From Acidovorax sp. GBBC 1281 (lineage in GTDB: Bacteria > Pseudomonadota > Gammaproteobacteria > Burkholderiales > Burkholderiaceae_C), in the NCBI RefSeq assembly GCF_028473645.1, contig NZ_CP097269.1, positions 2,622,001 through 2,686,000 of the forward strand: a DNA stretch of 64,000 bases, given 5' to 3'. This document shows positions 28,844-37,787 of the stretch, one piece after another. The notes below the pieces were generated by a model. The model ran no database searches, had not been told where the DNA came from, and saw nothing but the letters and a program-made list of their open reading frames with translations. Both the position numbers and the translations under genes were made by a program. Every line of letters begins with the position of its first letter. Position 1 is the stretch's first letter.

Positions 28844-29611
28844 ATGAACACCGCCGTTTCCGTTTTTTCTTCCTTTTCCTCTTCCCCTTCCACGCCTGTG
28901 GCCGTGGCCGTCGATCACGGCGTGCAGCTGGCGCCCATGCCCGAGGTCATCGCCGCCATCGCCGCGGGCCGTCCCGTGCTCGTCATGGACGATGCCGACC
29001 GCGAGAACGAGGCCGACCTCATCTGTGCGGCCGACAACCTGACCGAGGCCACCATGGCCCTGATGATCCGCGAGGGCAGCGGCATCGTCTGCCTGTGCCT
29101 CACGCCCGGGCATGCGGGCGCCTTGGGCCTGCGGCCGATGGTGGAGATCAACCGGTCCTCGTTCGCCACCGCCTTCACGCAATCCATCGAGGCGGCCCAT
29201 GGAGTGAGCACGGGCGTGTCGGCGGCCGACCGGGTGCAGACCATCCGCTGCGCCCTGCAGGTACCGGCGCCGGGCGGAGCCCCCCAGATCGTCAGCCCCG
29301 GCCATGTCTTTCCGCTGGTGGCACGCCCGGGCGGGGTGCTGGAGCGCACCGGCCACACCGAGTCGGCCGTAGACCTGGCGCGCCTGGCCGGCCGCGCACC
29401 CGCCGGGGTGCTGTGCGAGCTGATGAATCCGGACGGCAGCATGGCCCGCGGTGCGGACGTGGCGCGGTTCGCCCAGGCGCACGGTCTGCTGTGCACGACC
29501 GTGCAGGCGCTGGTGGCGCATCGGCAGGGATTGCAGGCCGTGGCGGAAGAAGGCGGGCAGGGCGGCGGCAGAGCGTCCGCTACCCAGGAGGCGGTCGGCG
29601 AACCCGCCTGA
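28844..29611 (+). CDS. ribB: 3,4-dihydroxy-2-butanone-4-phosphate synthase
   Basis: RibB converts ribulose 5-phosphate to the four-carbon unit of riboflavin. In this 255-residue protein the metal and substrate motif [16 protein letters not shown]-type strand GIVCLCLTP, and [11 protein letters not shown]...[11 protein letters not shown] are present; no GTP cyclohydrolase II domain is fused. ATG 28844 follows a CCAGGAG ribosome site. The first 20 residues are Ser/Pro-rich, and the last 30 are a Gly/Ala-rich tail not needed for catalysis. It is under the FMN riboswitch just upstream. Confidence 0.95.
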   Translation: MNTAVSVFSSFSSSPSTPVAVAVDHGVQLAPMPEVIAAIAAGRPVLVMDDADRENEADLICAADNLTEATMALMIREGSGIVCLCLTPGHAGALGLRPMVEINRSSFATAFTQSIEAAHGVSTGVSAADRVQTIRCALQVPAPGGAPQIVSPGHVFPLVARPGGVLERTGHTESAVDLARLAGRAPAGVLCELMNPDGSMARGADVARFAQAHGLLCTTVQALVAHRQGLQAVAEEGGQGGGRASATQEAVGEPA

Positions 29612-29627
29612 TGGCCTCCGGGGCCCC

Positions 29628-30587
29628 TCAGGCCGCTTCGGCGCTGGCCTGGCTCAGCGATTCGAGCGCATCGGCATCCAGCTTCAGACTGGCGGCCTGC
29701 ACCAGTTCCTGCAGTTGCTCCAGCGACGATGCACTGGCGATGGGCGCGGTGATGCCGGGCTGCGCCATCTGCCACGCGATCGCCACCTGGCCGGGGGTGA
29801 CCTCGTAGCGCTCGGCCACCTGGTCGAGTTCGGCCAGGATGCGCAGGCCCCGGTCGTTCAGGTAGGTCTGCACCACCTTGGCGCCGCGCGGGCTCTTGTC
29901 CACGTCCGATGCGCTGCGGTACTTGCCGGTCAGGAAGCCGGCGGCCAGCGCGTAGAAGTTGATCACGCCCACGCCCTTTTCCAGGCACAGGGGACGCAGC
30001 TCTTTCTCGAACACGTCGCGGTCGTACAGGTTGTACAGCGGCTGCAGGCTTTCGTAGCGCGGCACGCCCAGGCGTTCGCTGGTGTCCAGGGCCTCGGCCA
30101 GGCGCTGCGCGGAATGGTTGGAAGCCCCGATCGCGCGCACCTTGCCCTCGCGGATCAGGTCGGCATAGGTGCCCAGGGTTTCCTCCAGCGGGGTACCGGC
30201 ATCGTCATCGTGAGACTGGTAGAGGTCGATCACGTCGGTGTGCAGGCGCCGCAGCGAGTCGTCCACCGCGCGGCGGATGTAGTCGCCGCCCAGGCCCACC
30301 TTGCCATGGCCCATGTCCTTGCCCACCTTGGTGGCCAGCACGATGCGGTCGCGCTTGCCGCTGCGCTTGAGCCACTGGCCGATCATGGCTTCGGACTCGC
30401 CGCCCATGTGCCCCGGCGCCCAGCGCGAGTACACGTCGGCGGTGTCGATGAAATTGAAGCCCGCGTCCACCCAGGCATCGAGCAGCGAGAACGTGGTGGA
30501 CTCGTCCACCGTCCAGCCGAACACGTTGCCGCCGAAGCACAGTGGCGAAACCTGCAGGCCCGAACGGCCGAGGGGGCGAAATTGCAT
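29628..30587 (-). CDS. Aldo/keto reductase
   Basis: This 319-residue (alpha/beta)8 NADPH-dependent reductase has catalytic Asp and Tyr in FIDTADVYS and the Lys in ATKVGKDMG; the usual catalytic His position reads QSHDDD. It begins MQFRPLGRSGLQVSPLCFGG and belongs with YajO/GSP69-type enzymes that reduce aldehydes. The ATG at 30587 has an AAGGAGT ribosome site. Substrate unknown. It converges on ribB. Confidence 0.88.
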   Translation of the reverse strand: MQFRPLGRSGLQVSPLCFGGNVFGWTVDESTTFSLLDAWVDAGFNFIDTADVYSRWAPGHMGGESEAMIGQWLKRSGKRDRIVLATKVGKDMGHGKVGLGGDYIRRAVDDSLRRLHTDVIDLYQSHDDDAGTPLEETLGTYADLIREGKVRAIGASNHSAQRLAEALDTSERLGVPRYESLQPLYNLYDRDVFEKELRPLCLEKGVGVINFYALAAGFLTGKYRSASDVDKSPRGAKVVQTYLNDRGLRILAELDQVAERYEVTPGQVAIAWQMAQPGITAPIASASSLEQLQELVQAASLKLDADALESLSQASAEAA

Positions 30588-30755
30588 GGGGGACTCCTTG
30601 GATTGCGGAAAAGACAGGCCCGATGCGAATCGGGCCACGAAGAACACGGGGTGCGGCAGCAGGCCCGGGGAGGCCCGACCAACGCCGATGGCGACGGTGC
30701 CAAAGCCATTGTTACGGCACACGCCACCCGGCGCGGTAAGACGACCGCTGAATCT

Positions 30756-31412
30756 TCACGCCCCGTGGGTGCAAGACAGGCCGTTCACCCAACGGGCGCG
30801 CCTGGTCACACCACGCCCAGCGCCCCCAGCACCGCCCCCGCCGCCAGCAGCCAGCAGCCACAGCAGGTGAAGGCGCGTGCGCCACACCACCAGCGCGCAC
30901 GCGCCGCTCAGCAGCCACAGGCGCAGGTCGGTGCCGGCGCCATGGTGCACGCTGCCCAGCAGCCAGGCGGTGGCCAGCAGCAGGCCGATCACCACGGGCG
31001 CCAGCCCCTGCTTGAAGGCGCGCACGCTGCGCCGGTGCTTGTTGCGGTGGCCCCAGCGCGTGGCCAGCCAGGTCAGCACGGTGCTGGGCAGCATGATGCC
31101 CACCAGGCTCAACGCCATGCCCAACGTGGCCGCGGCCCAGCCCGCCGCGCCCGGCCCGCCGGCGTTCAGGCCCACGTTCCAGCCCAGCAGGCCGACGAAA
31201 AGCACGTTGGGCCCCGGCGCGGCCTGGGCGATGGCGATGGAGGCGTTGAACTGCAGATCGGTGATCCAGCCCTGCCGTTCCACCAGGAACCGGTGCATGT
31301 CGGGCGCGGCGGCAATGGCCCCACCCACCGCCAGCAGCGAGATCGAGGCGTAGTAGAGGAACAGGTTCAGCCAGCCCACCGGCTGCAGGGCGAGCATGGC
31401 GCTCGGCGTCAT
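30756..31412 (-). CDS. Chromate transporter, short-chain subunit 2 (ChrA family)
   Basis: This 218-residue membrane protein is the second half of a split (short-chain) chromate transporter. It shows the ChrA half-domain motifs GGAIAAAPDMHRF and QAAPGPNVLFVGLLGW and about five hydrophobic segments, and a Gly-rich basic tail. Its ATG overlaps the stop of the first-half gene (ATGA), so the two are made together. Short-chain pairs export chromate in some bacteria, but regulators of chromate response are absent here. Confidence 0.85.
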   Translation of the reverse strand: MTPSAMLALQPVGWLNLFLYYASISLLAVGGAIAAAPDMHRFLVERQGWITDLQFNASIAIAQAAPGPNVLFVGLLGWNVGLNAGGPGAAGWAAATLGMALSLVGIMLPSTVLTWLATRWGHRNKHRRSVRAFKQGLAPVVIGLLLATAWLLGSVHHGAGTDLRLWLLSGACALVVWRTRLHLLWLLAAGGGGGAGGAGRGVTRRARWVNGLSCTHGA

Positions 31413-32017
31413 GGGGCGATCTTCCGCCAGGTGACAGCGCACGCGGCGCCGCCCACCACGGGCAGCACCCAGGCCAGCGGCCAGCGCAGCAGCGCCATGG
31501 TGCCGAAGGTCGCCGCCGCGAAGGCCCAGCCGGCCACCGGGCCCAGGGGGTGCGTGCGCAAGGCCCCGGCCATCCGCAGCGCCACGCCGCCGACCAGGCC
31601 GGCCGCCACCGCCCCCATGCCGCGCAAGGCGCCACTCACGGCGGCGTGCCCGGAAAATTGCGCATAGACCACGGCCAGCGCCAGCACCAGCAGCAAGGGA
31701 AACAGCAGCATGCCCGCCAGTGCCACCAGGGCGCCACGCAGCCCGAAATAGCGGTCGCCAATCACCACGGCGAGGTTGACCACGTTCGGCCCCGGCAGGA
31801 TCTGCGCCACGGCCCAGTCTTCGAGGAATTCCTCATTGGTGAGCCACCCCTTGCGGTCCACCAGCTCGCGCTGCACGACGGCCAGCACGCCGCCGAAGCC
31901 CTGCAGCGCCAGGAGGGTGAACGACCAGAACAGGTCGGCCAGATGGGCCGGGCGGGGCCGCTCGGCCGCTGCAGGCGGCAGCGTGGCTGGGGCAGGGGGC
32001 GTGGGTGAGCGGGGCAT
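31409..32017 (-). CDS. Chromate transporter, short-chain subunit 1 (ChrA family)
   Basis: This 202-residue membrane protein is the partner half with GFGGVLAVVQRELVDRKGW and AQILPGPNVVNLAVVIG, the two signature segments of ChrA half-domains, and about five hydrophobic stretches. The N-terminal 25 residues are Pro/Ala-rich. It is transcribed first of the pair. It is separate from the long ChrA at 54996. Confidence 0.85.
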   Translation of the reverse strand: MPRSPTPPAPATLPPAAAERPRPAHLADLFWSFTLLALQGFGGVLAVVQRELVDRKGWLTNEEFLEDWAVAQILPGPNVVNLAVVIGDRYFGLRGALVALAGMLLFPLLLVLALAVVYAQFSGHAAVSGALRGMGAVAAGLVGGVALRMAGALRTHPLGPVAGWAFAAATFGTMALLRWPLAWVLPVVGGAACAVTWRKIAP

Positions 32018-32146
32018 GGCGGATTCGGGGCGGAAGGGGGCCGGGAGCGGGCGGTGGTTCGGGGCCGATATTACGGCGCGTGGCGGATGCCCGCCCTGGC
32101 GATGGGCGAGGCTCGGTGTGCCGCCCAGGCACCGCGCTGACGGGTA

Positions 32147-32171
32147 GGGCAGGGTTTCGCAGAACCTGCCC
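32147..32171 (+). other. Inverted repeat over the first half of the PIP box
   Basis: GGGCAGG (32147-32153) and CCTGCCC (32165-32171) form a 7-bp perfect dyad that spans the first TTCGC of the PIP box. It has no T-run after it, so it is unlikely to be a terminator for plus-strand transcription. It may be chance or a regulatory structure. Confidence 0.3.
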
Positions 32172-32217
32172 CGTCTTCGCGTGTGAGAAGGCGCCGCCGA
32201 GTCACAGCCGCTAACTT
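32156..32217 (+). promoter_or_regulatory. Plant-inducible promoter (PIP) box and -10 box
   Basis: TTCGC (32156-32160), exactly 15 bases, then TTCGC (32176-32180) is a perfect TTCGB-N15-TTCGB PIP box, the site bound by the AraC-type activator HrpX/HrpB. Thirty-one bases later TAACTT (32212-32217) fits the YANNNT -10 box at the canonical 30-32 base distance. This marks the effector gene that follows as part of the hrp (type III secretion) regulon. Confidence 0.85.
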
Positions 32218-32226
32218 GCCGGCCCA

Positions 32227-33468
32227 ATGATTTATCGCCTTGCCGCTCGGGCGCACGTGCCGCGCCAACCTCCCACCAGACCGCCATCGGGCCCCTCGCT
32301 GCCGACGGACTCCCCATCGAAACGATATAGCGGCTCCCCGGCATTGAGGGCCGCCCCCCAGGGCGCAGGCCGAGGGACTCTCTCTCCCGTGCGCTCGGCG
32401 ATCTCGGCGCTGCGGAGCCTGCCTGCCTGGCGAACCTCCCATTCCGCGGCCTTCAATGGCGCGTACGCCAACGGCTCCGTGGAGATGTTCACGGTCGGCA
32501 CGCTGCCGCCCGTCGGGCCCGGGCGATGGGCCTACCTGGCCGATCCCGCCCACTGGCAGCCCAAGCGCCGCAAGCTGCACGATGCGCTGATCGACGACTC
32601 CCTTCGCAAGGCCACTGTCTTCGCGGAATGTGTGGAGCGGTTGGGCTGCGATCCGACGCTGTTCGCGTTGCGCGGCAACACGGCCGCCGGAAAGACCCGG
32701 CTGGCCCGATCGGCCGTGCCGGCCCTCGCCGACGCCCTGCAGGAAAGCGGCGGGGGCAGCATCAATCCGGACGCGTTCAAGTCGCGGCTCAGGAAAGCGC
32801 CCGGCCAGCCCCGGCTGACCCCGGCCAACGTGCACGCGGAGTCGTGCGTGCTCGCCGACCGGCTGGAACGCCAGATCGCCACAGGGAAGACGGCGAGCGG
32901 AAAGCCGGCCAGCATGCTGGTCGACAAACGGTTGGGCGGCGCGCACGAAGTCGCCAGCTACATCGCACTGTCCGAGAACACCGGCCGCCAGGTCGAGATG
33001 TACGACATCGACATGCCGCTGGAGCGTTCGCTGCTCGGTGTCTTGCAACGGGATCCCGACGGGGACGATCCGCGTCCGCCCTATGCCGCCGTCGTCGCCG
33101 GCTACTCCGCCATTCGCGGCAATCGCCTGGACGTCATCGATCAGTTCCTGGCGAAGCCGCAGATCGGCACCTACCACCTGATGGGCACGTCGGCGACGGG
33201 CGAGAAGGCGCCCGTCGCGACCGTTGCAAGCGGGGAGCTGACCATCCACGACGCGGACCAATACGCCGAGATCTTGGCGCTCTCCGACTTGCCCGCCAGC
33301 GACATCGGCGAACAGGTGATCGACGACGAGACGATCAGGCAACTGACCCAAGCCATGCCCGCCGCCATCGCCGTGACCGCTCGCGAAGCCTTGCAGAAAT
33401 ATGCCGGCCTGTCGTGGTCCCAGGCGCTGGGAATCCACTGCACGCTGAATGGACAGGATCGAAGATGA
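32227..33468 (+). CDS. avrRxo1: AvrRxo1-like type III effector (zeta-toxin / NAD kinase fold)
   Basis: This 413-residue protein resembles Xanthomonas AvrRxo1, an effector that phosphorylates NAD at the 3'-hydroxyl. It has a Ser/Pro/Arg-rich N-terminus (about 1-75) suited to type III export, then a zeta-toxin/polynucleotide-kinase-like P-loop domain: Walker A GNTAAGKT (150-157, Lys156 and Thr157) and catalytic-Asp motif SINPDAF (Asp182). These lie about ten residues earlier than the equivalents I recall for AvrRxo1. The stop overlaps a 98-residue partner gene, as in the AvrRxo1-Arc1 pair. The start is uncertain: the -10 box ends only 9 bases before ATG 32227, with no ribosome site. Confidence 0.85.
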   Translation: MIYRLAARAHVPRQPPTRPPSGPSLPTDSPSKRYSGSPALRAAPQGAGRGTLSPVRSAISALRSLPAWRTSHSAAFNGAYANGSVEMFTVGTLPPVGPGRWAYLADPAHWQPKRRKLHDALIDDSLRKATVFAECVERLGCDPTLFALRGNTAAGKTRLARSAVPALADALQESGGGSINPDAFKSRLRKAPGQPRLTPANVHAESCVLADRLERQIATGKTASGKPASMLVDKRLGGAHEVASYIALSENTGRQVEMYDIDMPLERSLLGVLQRDPDGDDPRPPYAAVVAGYSAIRGNRLDVIDQFLAKPQIGTYHLMGTSATGEKAPVATVASGELTIHDADQYAEILALSDLPASDIGEQVIDDETIRQLTQAMPAAIAVTAREALQKYAGLSWSQALGIHCTLNGQDRR

Positions 33469-33761
33469 CCCAACTCAAAGGCGAGGTCGCCCTGGCTTTT
33501 CATCGGCAGCTCAGGGAGCGCGCGCAGCAGCAGCGGACGGCGCGGCTGCAGGACGCCAAGGCACAGGCCGCATCGAGCGGCAAGGAGGCCTTCGACCTCG
33601 GGAAGCTCCAGACGCTTTACGATACGACGCAGCGCGGCCGCTGGACCGATCTCGCGCAACAGGCGATGGTCTACGAGTACCTCTACTACGTGGAGTATTC
33701 GCAGGTCCCGGACCTGCGGGCGTTCGCCCGCAGCCTGGACGAGATCGACTACTGGTCGTGA
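33465..33761 (+). CDS. arc1: Arc1-like chaperone/antitoxin of AvrRxo1
   Basis: This 98-residue, mostly helical protein (EVALAFHRQLRERAQQQ... and DLAQQAMVYEYLYYVEYSQ) has the length and position of AvrRxo1-ORF2/Arc1. That protein binds AvrRxo1, blocks its ATP site and stops it from poisoning the producing cell. The ATG overlaps the effector stop (ATGA), coupling translation of the pair. Identity rests on size, overlap and context; a sequence search was not possible. Confidence 0.8.
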   Translation: MTQLKGEVALAFHRQLRERAQQQRTARLQDAKAQAASSGKEAFDLGKLQTLYDTTQRGRWTDLAQQAMVYEYLYYVEYSQVPDLRAFARSLDEIDYWS

Positions 33762-33824
33762 TGCTTCGGACGGGCGCCCGTCGCCCGCTTCCGCGTCTGG
33801 AAACTTCCACCGGTAGGAGACACC

Positions 33825-34670
33825 TTGAAACTGATCCGATATGGCCAGCCGGGCGCGGAGCGTGCCGGGCTCGTCGATGCGCAAGGCATTGTCAGGGACC
33901 TGTCCATGCTGCTGCCCGACATCGGCCCCGCCCAGCTGTCGCCCCGCACCCTGGCCGCCCTCGCAGCGCTGGACCCGTCGCGCCTGCCCGTGGTGCCCGA
34001 ATCGGAGCGCCTGGGCTGCCCGGTGGCGGGCGTGGGCAAGATCGTGTGCGTGGGGCTCAACTACGCCGACCATGCGGCCGAAGCGGGCCTGGCCGCGCCG
34101 GCCGAGCCCGTGCTGTTCATGAAAGCCACCACCGCGCTGAGCGGGCCCACGGACCCGGTGCGCATCCCGCCTGGCGCGCTGAAGGCCGACTGGGAGGTGG
34201 AGCTGGGCATCGTGATCGGCACCCGCGCGCAGCATGTGGCCGAAGACGCCGCGCTGCAGCATGTGGCGGGCTACGTGCTGGCCAACGACGTGTCCGAGCG
34301 CAGCTACCAGATGGAGCGCGGCGGGCAGTGGGACAAAGGCAAGGCCTACGACACGTTCGCGCCCATCGGACCCTGGCTCGTGACGGCCGACGAGGTGCCC
34401 GATCCGCACGCCATCGGCCTGTGGCTGGAGGTGGACGGCGAGCGCATGCAGGACGGGAACACGCGCAACTTCATCTTCGGGGTGCCCCGGGTGCTGTCGT
34501 ACATCAGCCAGTTCATGACGCTGGAGCCGGGCGACATCGTGCTCACCGGCACGCCGGCCGGCGTGGGGCTGGGCAAGAAGCCCGTACCGCGCTTTCTGCG
34601 GCCGGGCGACGTGATGCGGCTGGGGGCCACGGGCCTGGGCGAGCAGCGCCTGGTGTGCGAAGGCGGCTGA
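33825..34670 (+). CDS. Fumarylacetoacetate hydrolase family protein
   Basis: This 281-residue protein has the FAH fold: VCVGLNYADHAAEAGL, the metal-binding E-x-E pair in DWEVELGIVIG, GYVLANDVSERSYQ, and LTGTPAGVGLG. Members hydrolyse C-C bonds in acylpyruvates or isomerise aromatic breakdown products such as 2-hydroxyhepta-2,4-diene-1,7-dioate. A TTG start at 33825 follows an AGGAGA ribosome site and gives the family N-terminus MKLIRY. No pathway genes adjoin it. Confidence 0.9.
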   Translation: MKLIRYGQPGAERAGLVDAQGIVRDLSMLLPDIGPAQLSPRTLAALAALDPSRLPVVPESERLGCPVAGVGKIVCVGLNYADHAAEAGLAAPAEPVLFMKATTALSGPTDPVRIPPGALKADWEVELGIVIGTRAQHVAEDAALQHVAGYVLANDVSERSYQMERGGQWDKGKAYDTFAPIGPWLVTADEVPDPHAIGLWLEVDGERMQDGNTRNFIFGVPRVLSYISQFMTLEPGDIVLTGTPAGVGLGKKPVPRFLRPGDVMRLGATGLGEQRLVCEGG

Positions 34671-34703
34671 GCCGACCTGGGCCCTGCGCCCCGGGCAGGG
34701 CGG

Positions 34704-36800
34704 CTACAGGAACTGCGCGCGCAGCCCCACCATGATGCGCCGTCCCGCCGCGGGCTCGAAGAAGCGCCCGTTGCCGTCGTTCACGATGAGCGAGCCCGCA
34801 TAGCGGCGGTCGAACAGGTTATCGAGCCGCGCCCAGGCCTGCCAGCGGGTGTCCCCGGTGCGAAAGGCATAGCCCGCCCGCAGGCCGGCCACGGCGAATC
34901 CGGCGGCGGCCTCGGTGTTCACGTCGTTGGCGTACACCTTGCCGGACACGTCCAGCGTCGCGCCCCATTGCCATGCAGGCGACAGGGCGTGGTCCAGCGC
35001 CAGTTGCACGGTCTGGCGCGCCGTGCCCGGCAGCCGGTTGCCCGAGGGCACGGTGGCGCCGCCCACCACGACGTAGGGACTGTCGAAGAACGCATCGAGA
35101 TACGTGTAGGCCACGCGCGGCTTGAAGGCGCCGGACTGGGCGCTCCAGGCCAGTTCCAGCCCGCGCCGACGCACCCGGTCGGCGTTCTGGTACACGGTGC
35201 GCCCGTTCACGGTGGCCGCCGGCACGATCTCGCCCCGGCTTTGCGCGTCGAACCAGGCCGCGTCGATGCGGTGCACCGCTCCCTGCCACTTGGCACCGAC
35301 CTCCATCTGCCGGCTGCGCGAGGCGTTCAGGCCGTAGTTGGGGCCGGTGTTGCCCGTGCTGTAGGCCATCTCGGCCAGGGTGGGCGTCTCGAAGCCGCGG
35401 CCGATGTTGGCGTACAGGTTGAGCTGGTCGGTGGCACTCCACACCAGGCCCAGCACGGGACTGGTCTGGCGCCAGGTGCGCTGGCCGCTGTCGTCGGGGT
35501 TCGCGGCGGTGATGAAGCGGTCGTTGACGCTCTCGCGCACGCGGCTGGCGCGCACCCCGGCCACGGCGCGCCAGGTGGGTGTGAGCCAGGCGTCCACCTG
35601 GGCGAACCAATCGGTGTTGCCCGCGCGGTCCTGCTCGTCGCGCCGCAGCGCGCCGGGCGTGCCGTTGTTGTTGACCAGGCCCTGGCGGTGCTCGGACAGG
35701 CGGTCGGCGTCCAGCCCCAGCGTCCAGGTCAGGGGCAGGCCGGAGGCGCGGCGCACGGTGTGCGTCCAGGCCATGCCCAGGCCGTAGTAGTCGCGGTCCA
35801 GGTCCACGACGCCGCCTGCGCTGCTGGCCGCTGCGCCGCTGAACGACAGGAATTGCGTGAGCGTGCGCGTGCCGCCATAGGCGCGCACCTGAACGCTGTC
35901 GGCCGCGCCCAGTTGCCGCTCCACCACCACGCCGAACTGGTTTTGCGCCACGGATTTGCGCGTGCCGAAGTCCGTCGCCACGGACGGCGCCTGGCGAGGA
36001 TCGGCCTCGAACTGCGCCCGGGTCAGGCCCAGCGGGTCCTGCGCCAGGGGCTGGTCGTAGAGATTGAGCAACGCGGTGATCCGGGTGTCGGCATCGGGCC
36101 GGGCCACCAGCTTGCCATTGAGGTGCGTGCGCCGCGCCGCGCTGTGGTCGCGCGCGCCGTCGGTTTCGAAGTGCGACACGTCGACCAGCCCGCCGAGCGT
36201 GCGGTCGCCGAAGTCGAGCGACGCATCCACCAGCCGCTGCCCGAACGAGCCCGCCGCCACCGACGCGCCGCCGCCGCCTTCGCGCGGCTCCCGCGTGGTG
36301 ACCTGCAGCACGCCGCCCGCCGCGTTGCCGTAGAGCTGGGCCAGCGGCCCGCGCAGCACCTCGACCTGCGAGGCCGACTGCAGTTGCGCGGTGGCCGCCT
36401 GGCCCTGGCCGTCCGGCATGGTGGCCGGAATGCCGTCCACCAGGATGCGCACCCCGCGCACGCCGAAGGTGGAGCGCGCACCGAAGCCGCGCACCGCGAT
36501 CTGCAGGTCCTGCGCGTAGTTCTGCCGGTCCAGCGCCACCACGCCCGCCTGGGCCGCGAGCAGCTCGGACAGGTTCACCAGCGGGCTGGGGGTGGAGAAC
36601 GCATCGACCGCCACGCTGGTGTGGCTGGCCGCGGCATCGAAGCGGCGCTGCGCCTCGGCCTGGCCGGGCACCTGCACCGCCGGGAGCGTGGCCGTTGGCG
36701 GGTCCTGCGGAGGAAGGTTTTGGGCCCGTGCGAACCCGGCAGATGCCAGCGCGCAGCACCACAAAGCGGCCTGGGGCACCGCGCGCCGCGCGCGGCGCAT
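34704..36800 (-). CDS. TonB-dependent outer-membrane receptor
   Basis: This 698-residue protein has a signal peptide ending near ARAQ27, a plug domain (about 60-165: DLQIAVRGFGARSTFGVRGVRILVDGIP and VEVLRGPLAQLYGNAAGGVLQV) and a 22-strand barrel ending in ...GLRAQFL. The substrate is most likely a metal chelate; RGFGARSTFGVRG is shared with copper- and iron-chelate receptors. It starts inside the stop of sodC (TGATG at 36802-36798), so its expression is coupled with a Cu/Zn superoxide dismutase. Confidence 0.9.
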   Translation of the reverse strand: MRRARRAVPQAALWCCALASAGFARAQNLPPQDPPTATLPAVQVPGQAEAQRRFDAAASHTSVAVDAFSTPSPLVNLSELLAAQAGVVALDRQNYAQDLQIAVRGFGARSTFGVRGVRILVDGIPATMPDGQGQAATAQLQSASQVEVLRGPLAQLYGNAAGGVLQVTTREPREGGGGASVAAGSFGQRLVDASLDFGDRTLGGLVDVSHFETDGARDHSAARRTHLNGKLVARPDADTRITALLNLYDQPLAQDPLGLTRAQFEADPRQAPSVATDFGTRKSVAQNQFGVVVERQLGAADSVQVRAYGGTRTLTQFLSFSGAAASSAGGVVDLDRDYYGLGMAWTHTVRRASGLPLTWTLGLDADRLSEHRQGLVNNNGTPGALRRDEQDRAGNTDWFAQVDAWLTPTWRAVAGVRASRVRESVNDRFITAANPDDSGQRTWRQTSPVLGLVWSATDQLNLYANIGRGFETPTLAEMAYSTGNTGPNYGLNASRSRQMEVGAKWQGAVHRIDAAWFDAQSRGEIVPAATVNGRTVYQNADRVRRRGLELAWSAQSGAFKPRVAYTYLDAFFDSPYVVVGGATVPSGNRLPGTARQTVQLALDHALSPAWQWGATLDVSGKVYANDVNTEAAAGFAVAGLRAGYAFRTGDTRWQAWARLDNLFDRRYAGSLIVNDGNGRFFEPAAGRRIMVGLRAQFL

Positions 36801-37501
36801 CAACGGACCAGCAGGGAGGGGGCGGCGGCCTTGTCGCCCACCACGGTGCTGGCCGGTGCGGGCTGGATCAGGCCGCACAGCAGCCGGCCACCGGAATTGC
36901 CGGCAGGGTTGGTGGTGTAGTCGTCTTCCTTTTCGTGCACGACCAGTGAGCGGCCCACCACCGAGGTCTTGCCCGGCGTGAGCGAGACGTTGGCGTTCAC
37001 GAAACGCACGCTGCCCCGGCCGTCGTCGCCCACGGTGATGTTGGGCAGTTCGCCCGCATGGGCCTCGTGCGAGGGCTGGCCGGGATGGCCGTGCTTTTTG
37101 GCCATGCCGGGATCGAAGTGGCCGCCGGCACCGCCGAACGCGATGGTCTGGCCGGTGGTGGCGTCCGGTCCGGGCGAGCAGGCGCCATTGGCATGGATGT
37201 GAAAGCCGTGCTTGCCCGGCGACAGGCCCTGCACCTGGATGGCCACTTCCACGCCCGCGGCGGTTTCGGTCAGGACGGCATTGCCGGCCGGTGCGCCTTC
37301 GGGCGTGACCAGGCGTGCGGTCGCGGTGGCGCGTTCCAGGCCCGGCACGGGGGTCTTGGCGACGGCGGTGCGGGAGTTGTCCGAGGCATTGCCGGCGCAG
37401 CCCGCCAGGAACAGGGCGGCCGCCACGGCGGCGGTGCTGGCAGCGAGGGTGCCGCGGCGTTGGAACGAAGCGCGGGATGGGCTGGAAAGAAGAGGGGCCA
37501 T
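36800..37501 (-). CDS. sodC: Cu/Zn superoxide dismutase, lipoprotein
   Basis: This 233-residue enzyme removes periplasmic superoxide. A lipoprotein signal is visible with lipobox LAGC (Cys about residue 35). Metal ligands lie in HGFHIH, GGHFDP, the HGHPGQPSHEAHAGELPNI zinc loop, and GRSLVVHEKEDDY; GRLLCG closes the disulfide. It has all expected ligands. A TonB receptor gene overlaps its stop by one base, suggesting shared control, perhaps by copper or oxidative stress. Confidence 0.93.
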   Translation of the reverse strand: MAPLLSSPSRASFQRRGTLAASTAAVAAALFLAGCAGNASDNSRTAVAKTPVPGLERATATARLVTPEGAPAGNAVLTETAAGVEVAIQVQGLSPGKHGFHIHANGACSPGPDATTGQTIAFGGAGGHFDPGMAKKHGHPGQPSHEAHAGELPNITVGDDGRGSVRFVNANVSLTPGKTSVVGRSLVVHEKEDDYTTNPAGNSGGRLLCGLIQPAPASTVVGDKAAAPSLLVR

Positions 37502-37787
37502 GGAATTCTCCTGAGAAGGGTGCGTCGGGATCGACGAAAAGAATGGTGAAGGAAGCGGCAGGGACGGGTGTCGTGTGATGCGTTGCGCGGCCCTGGCGCC
37601 AAGGGTGGATCAGTGGCTGCAACCGTGGTCGCGCGGTGCCCTGGCGGTGCCGCGGGCGAAGGCCCGAGGATGACCGCATGCGGGCCCGCAAGGCGTAGGA
37701 CAACGGCGGCGATGCGCCTGGCGCGGCGAGGCAACGTGCGGTGCCTGGGCCATACTCGCCCCAAGCACATTTCCGGAAGGACAACGA

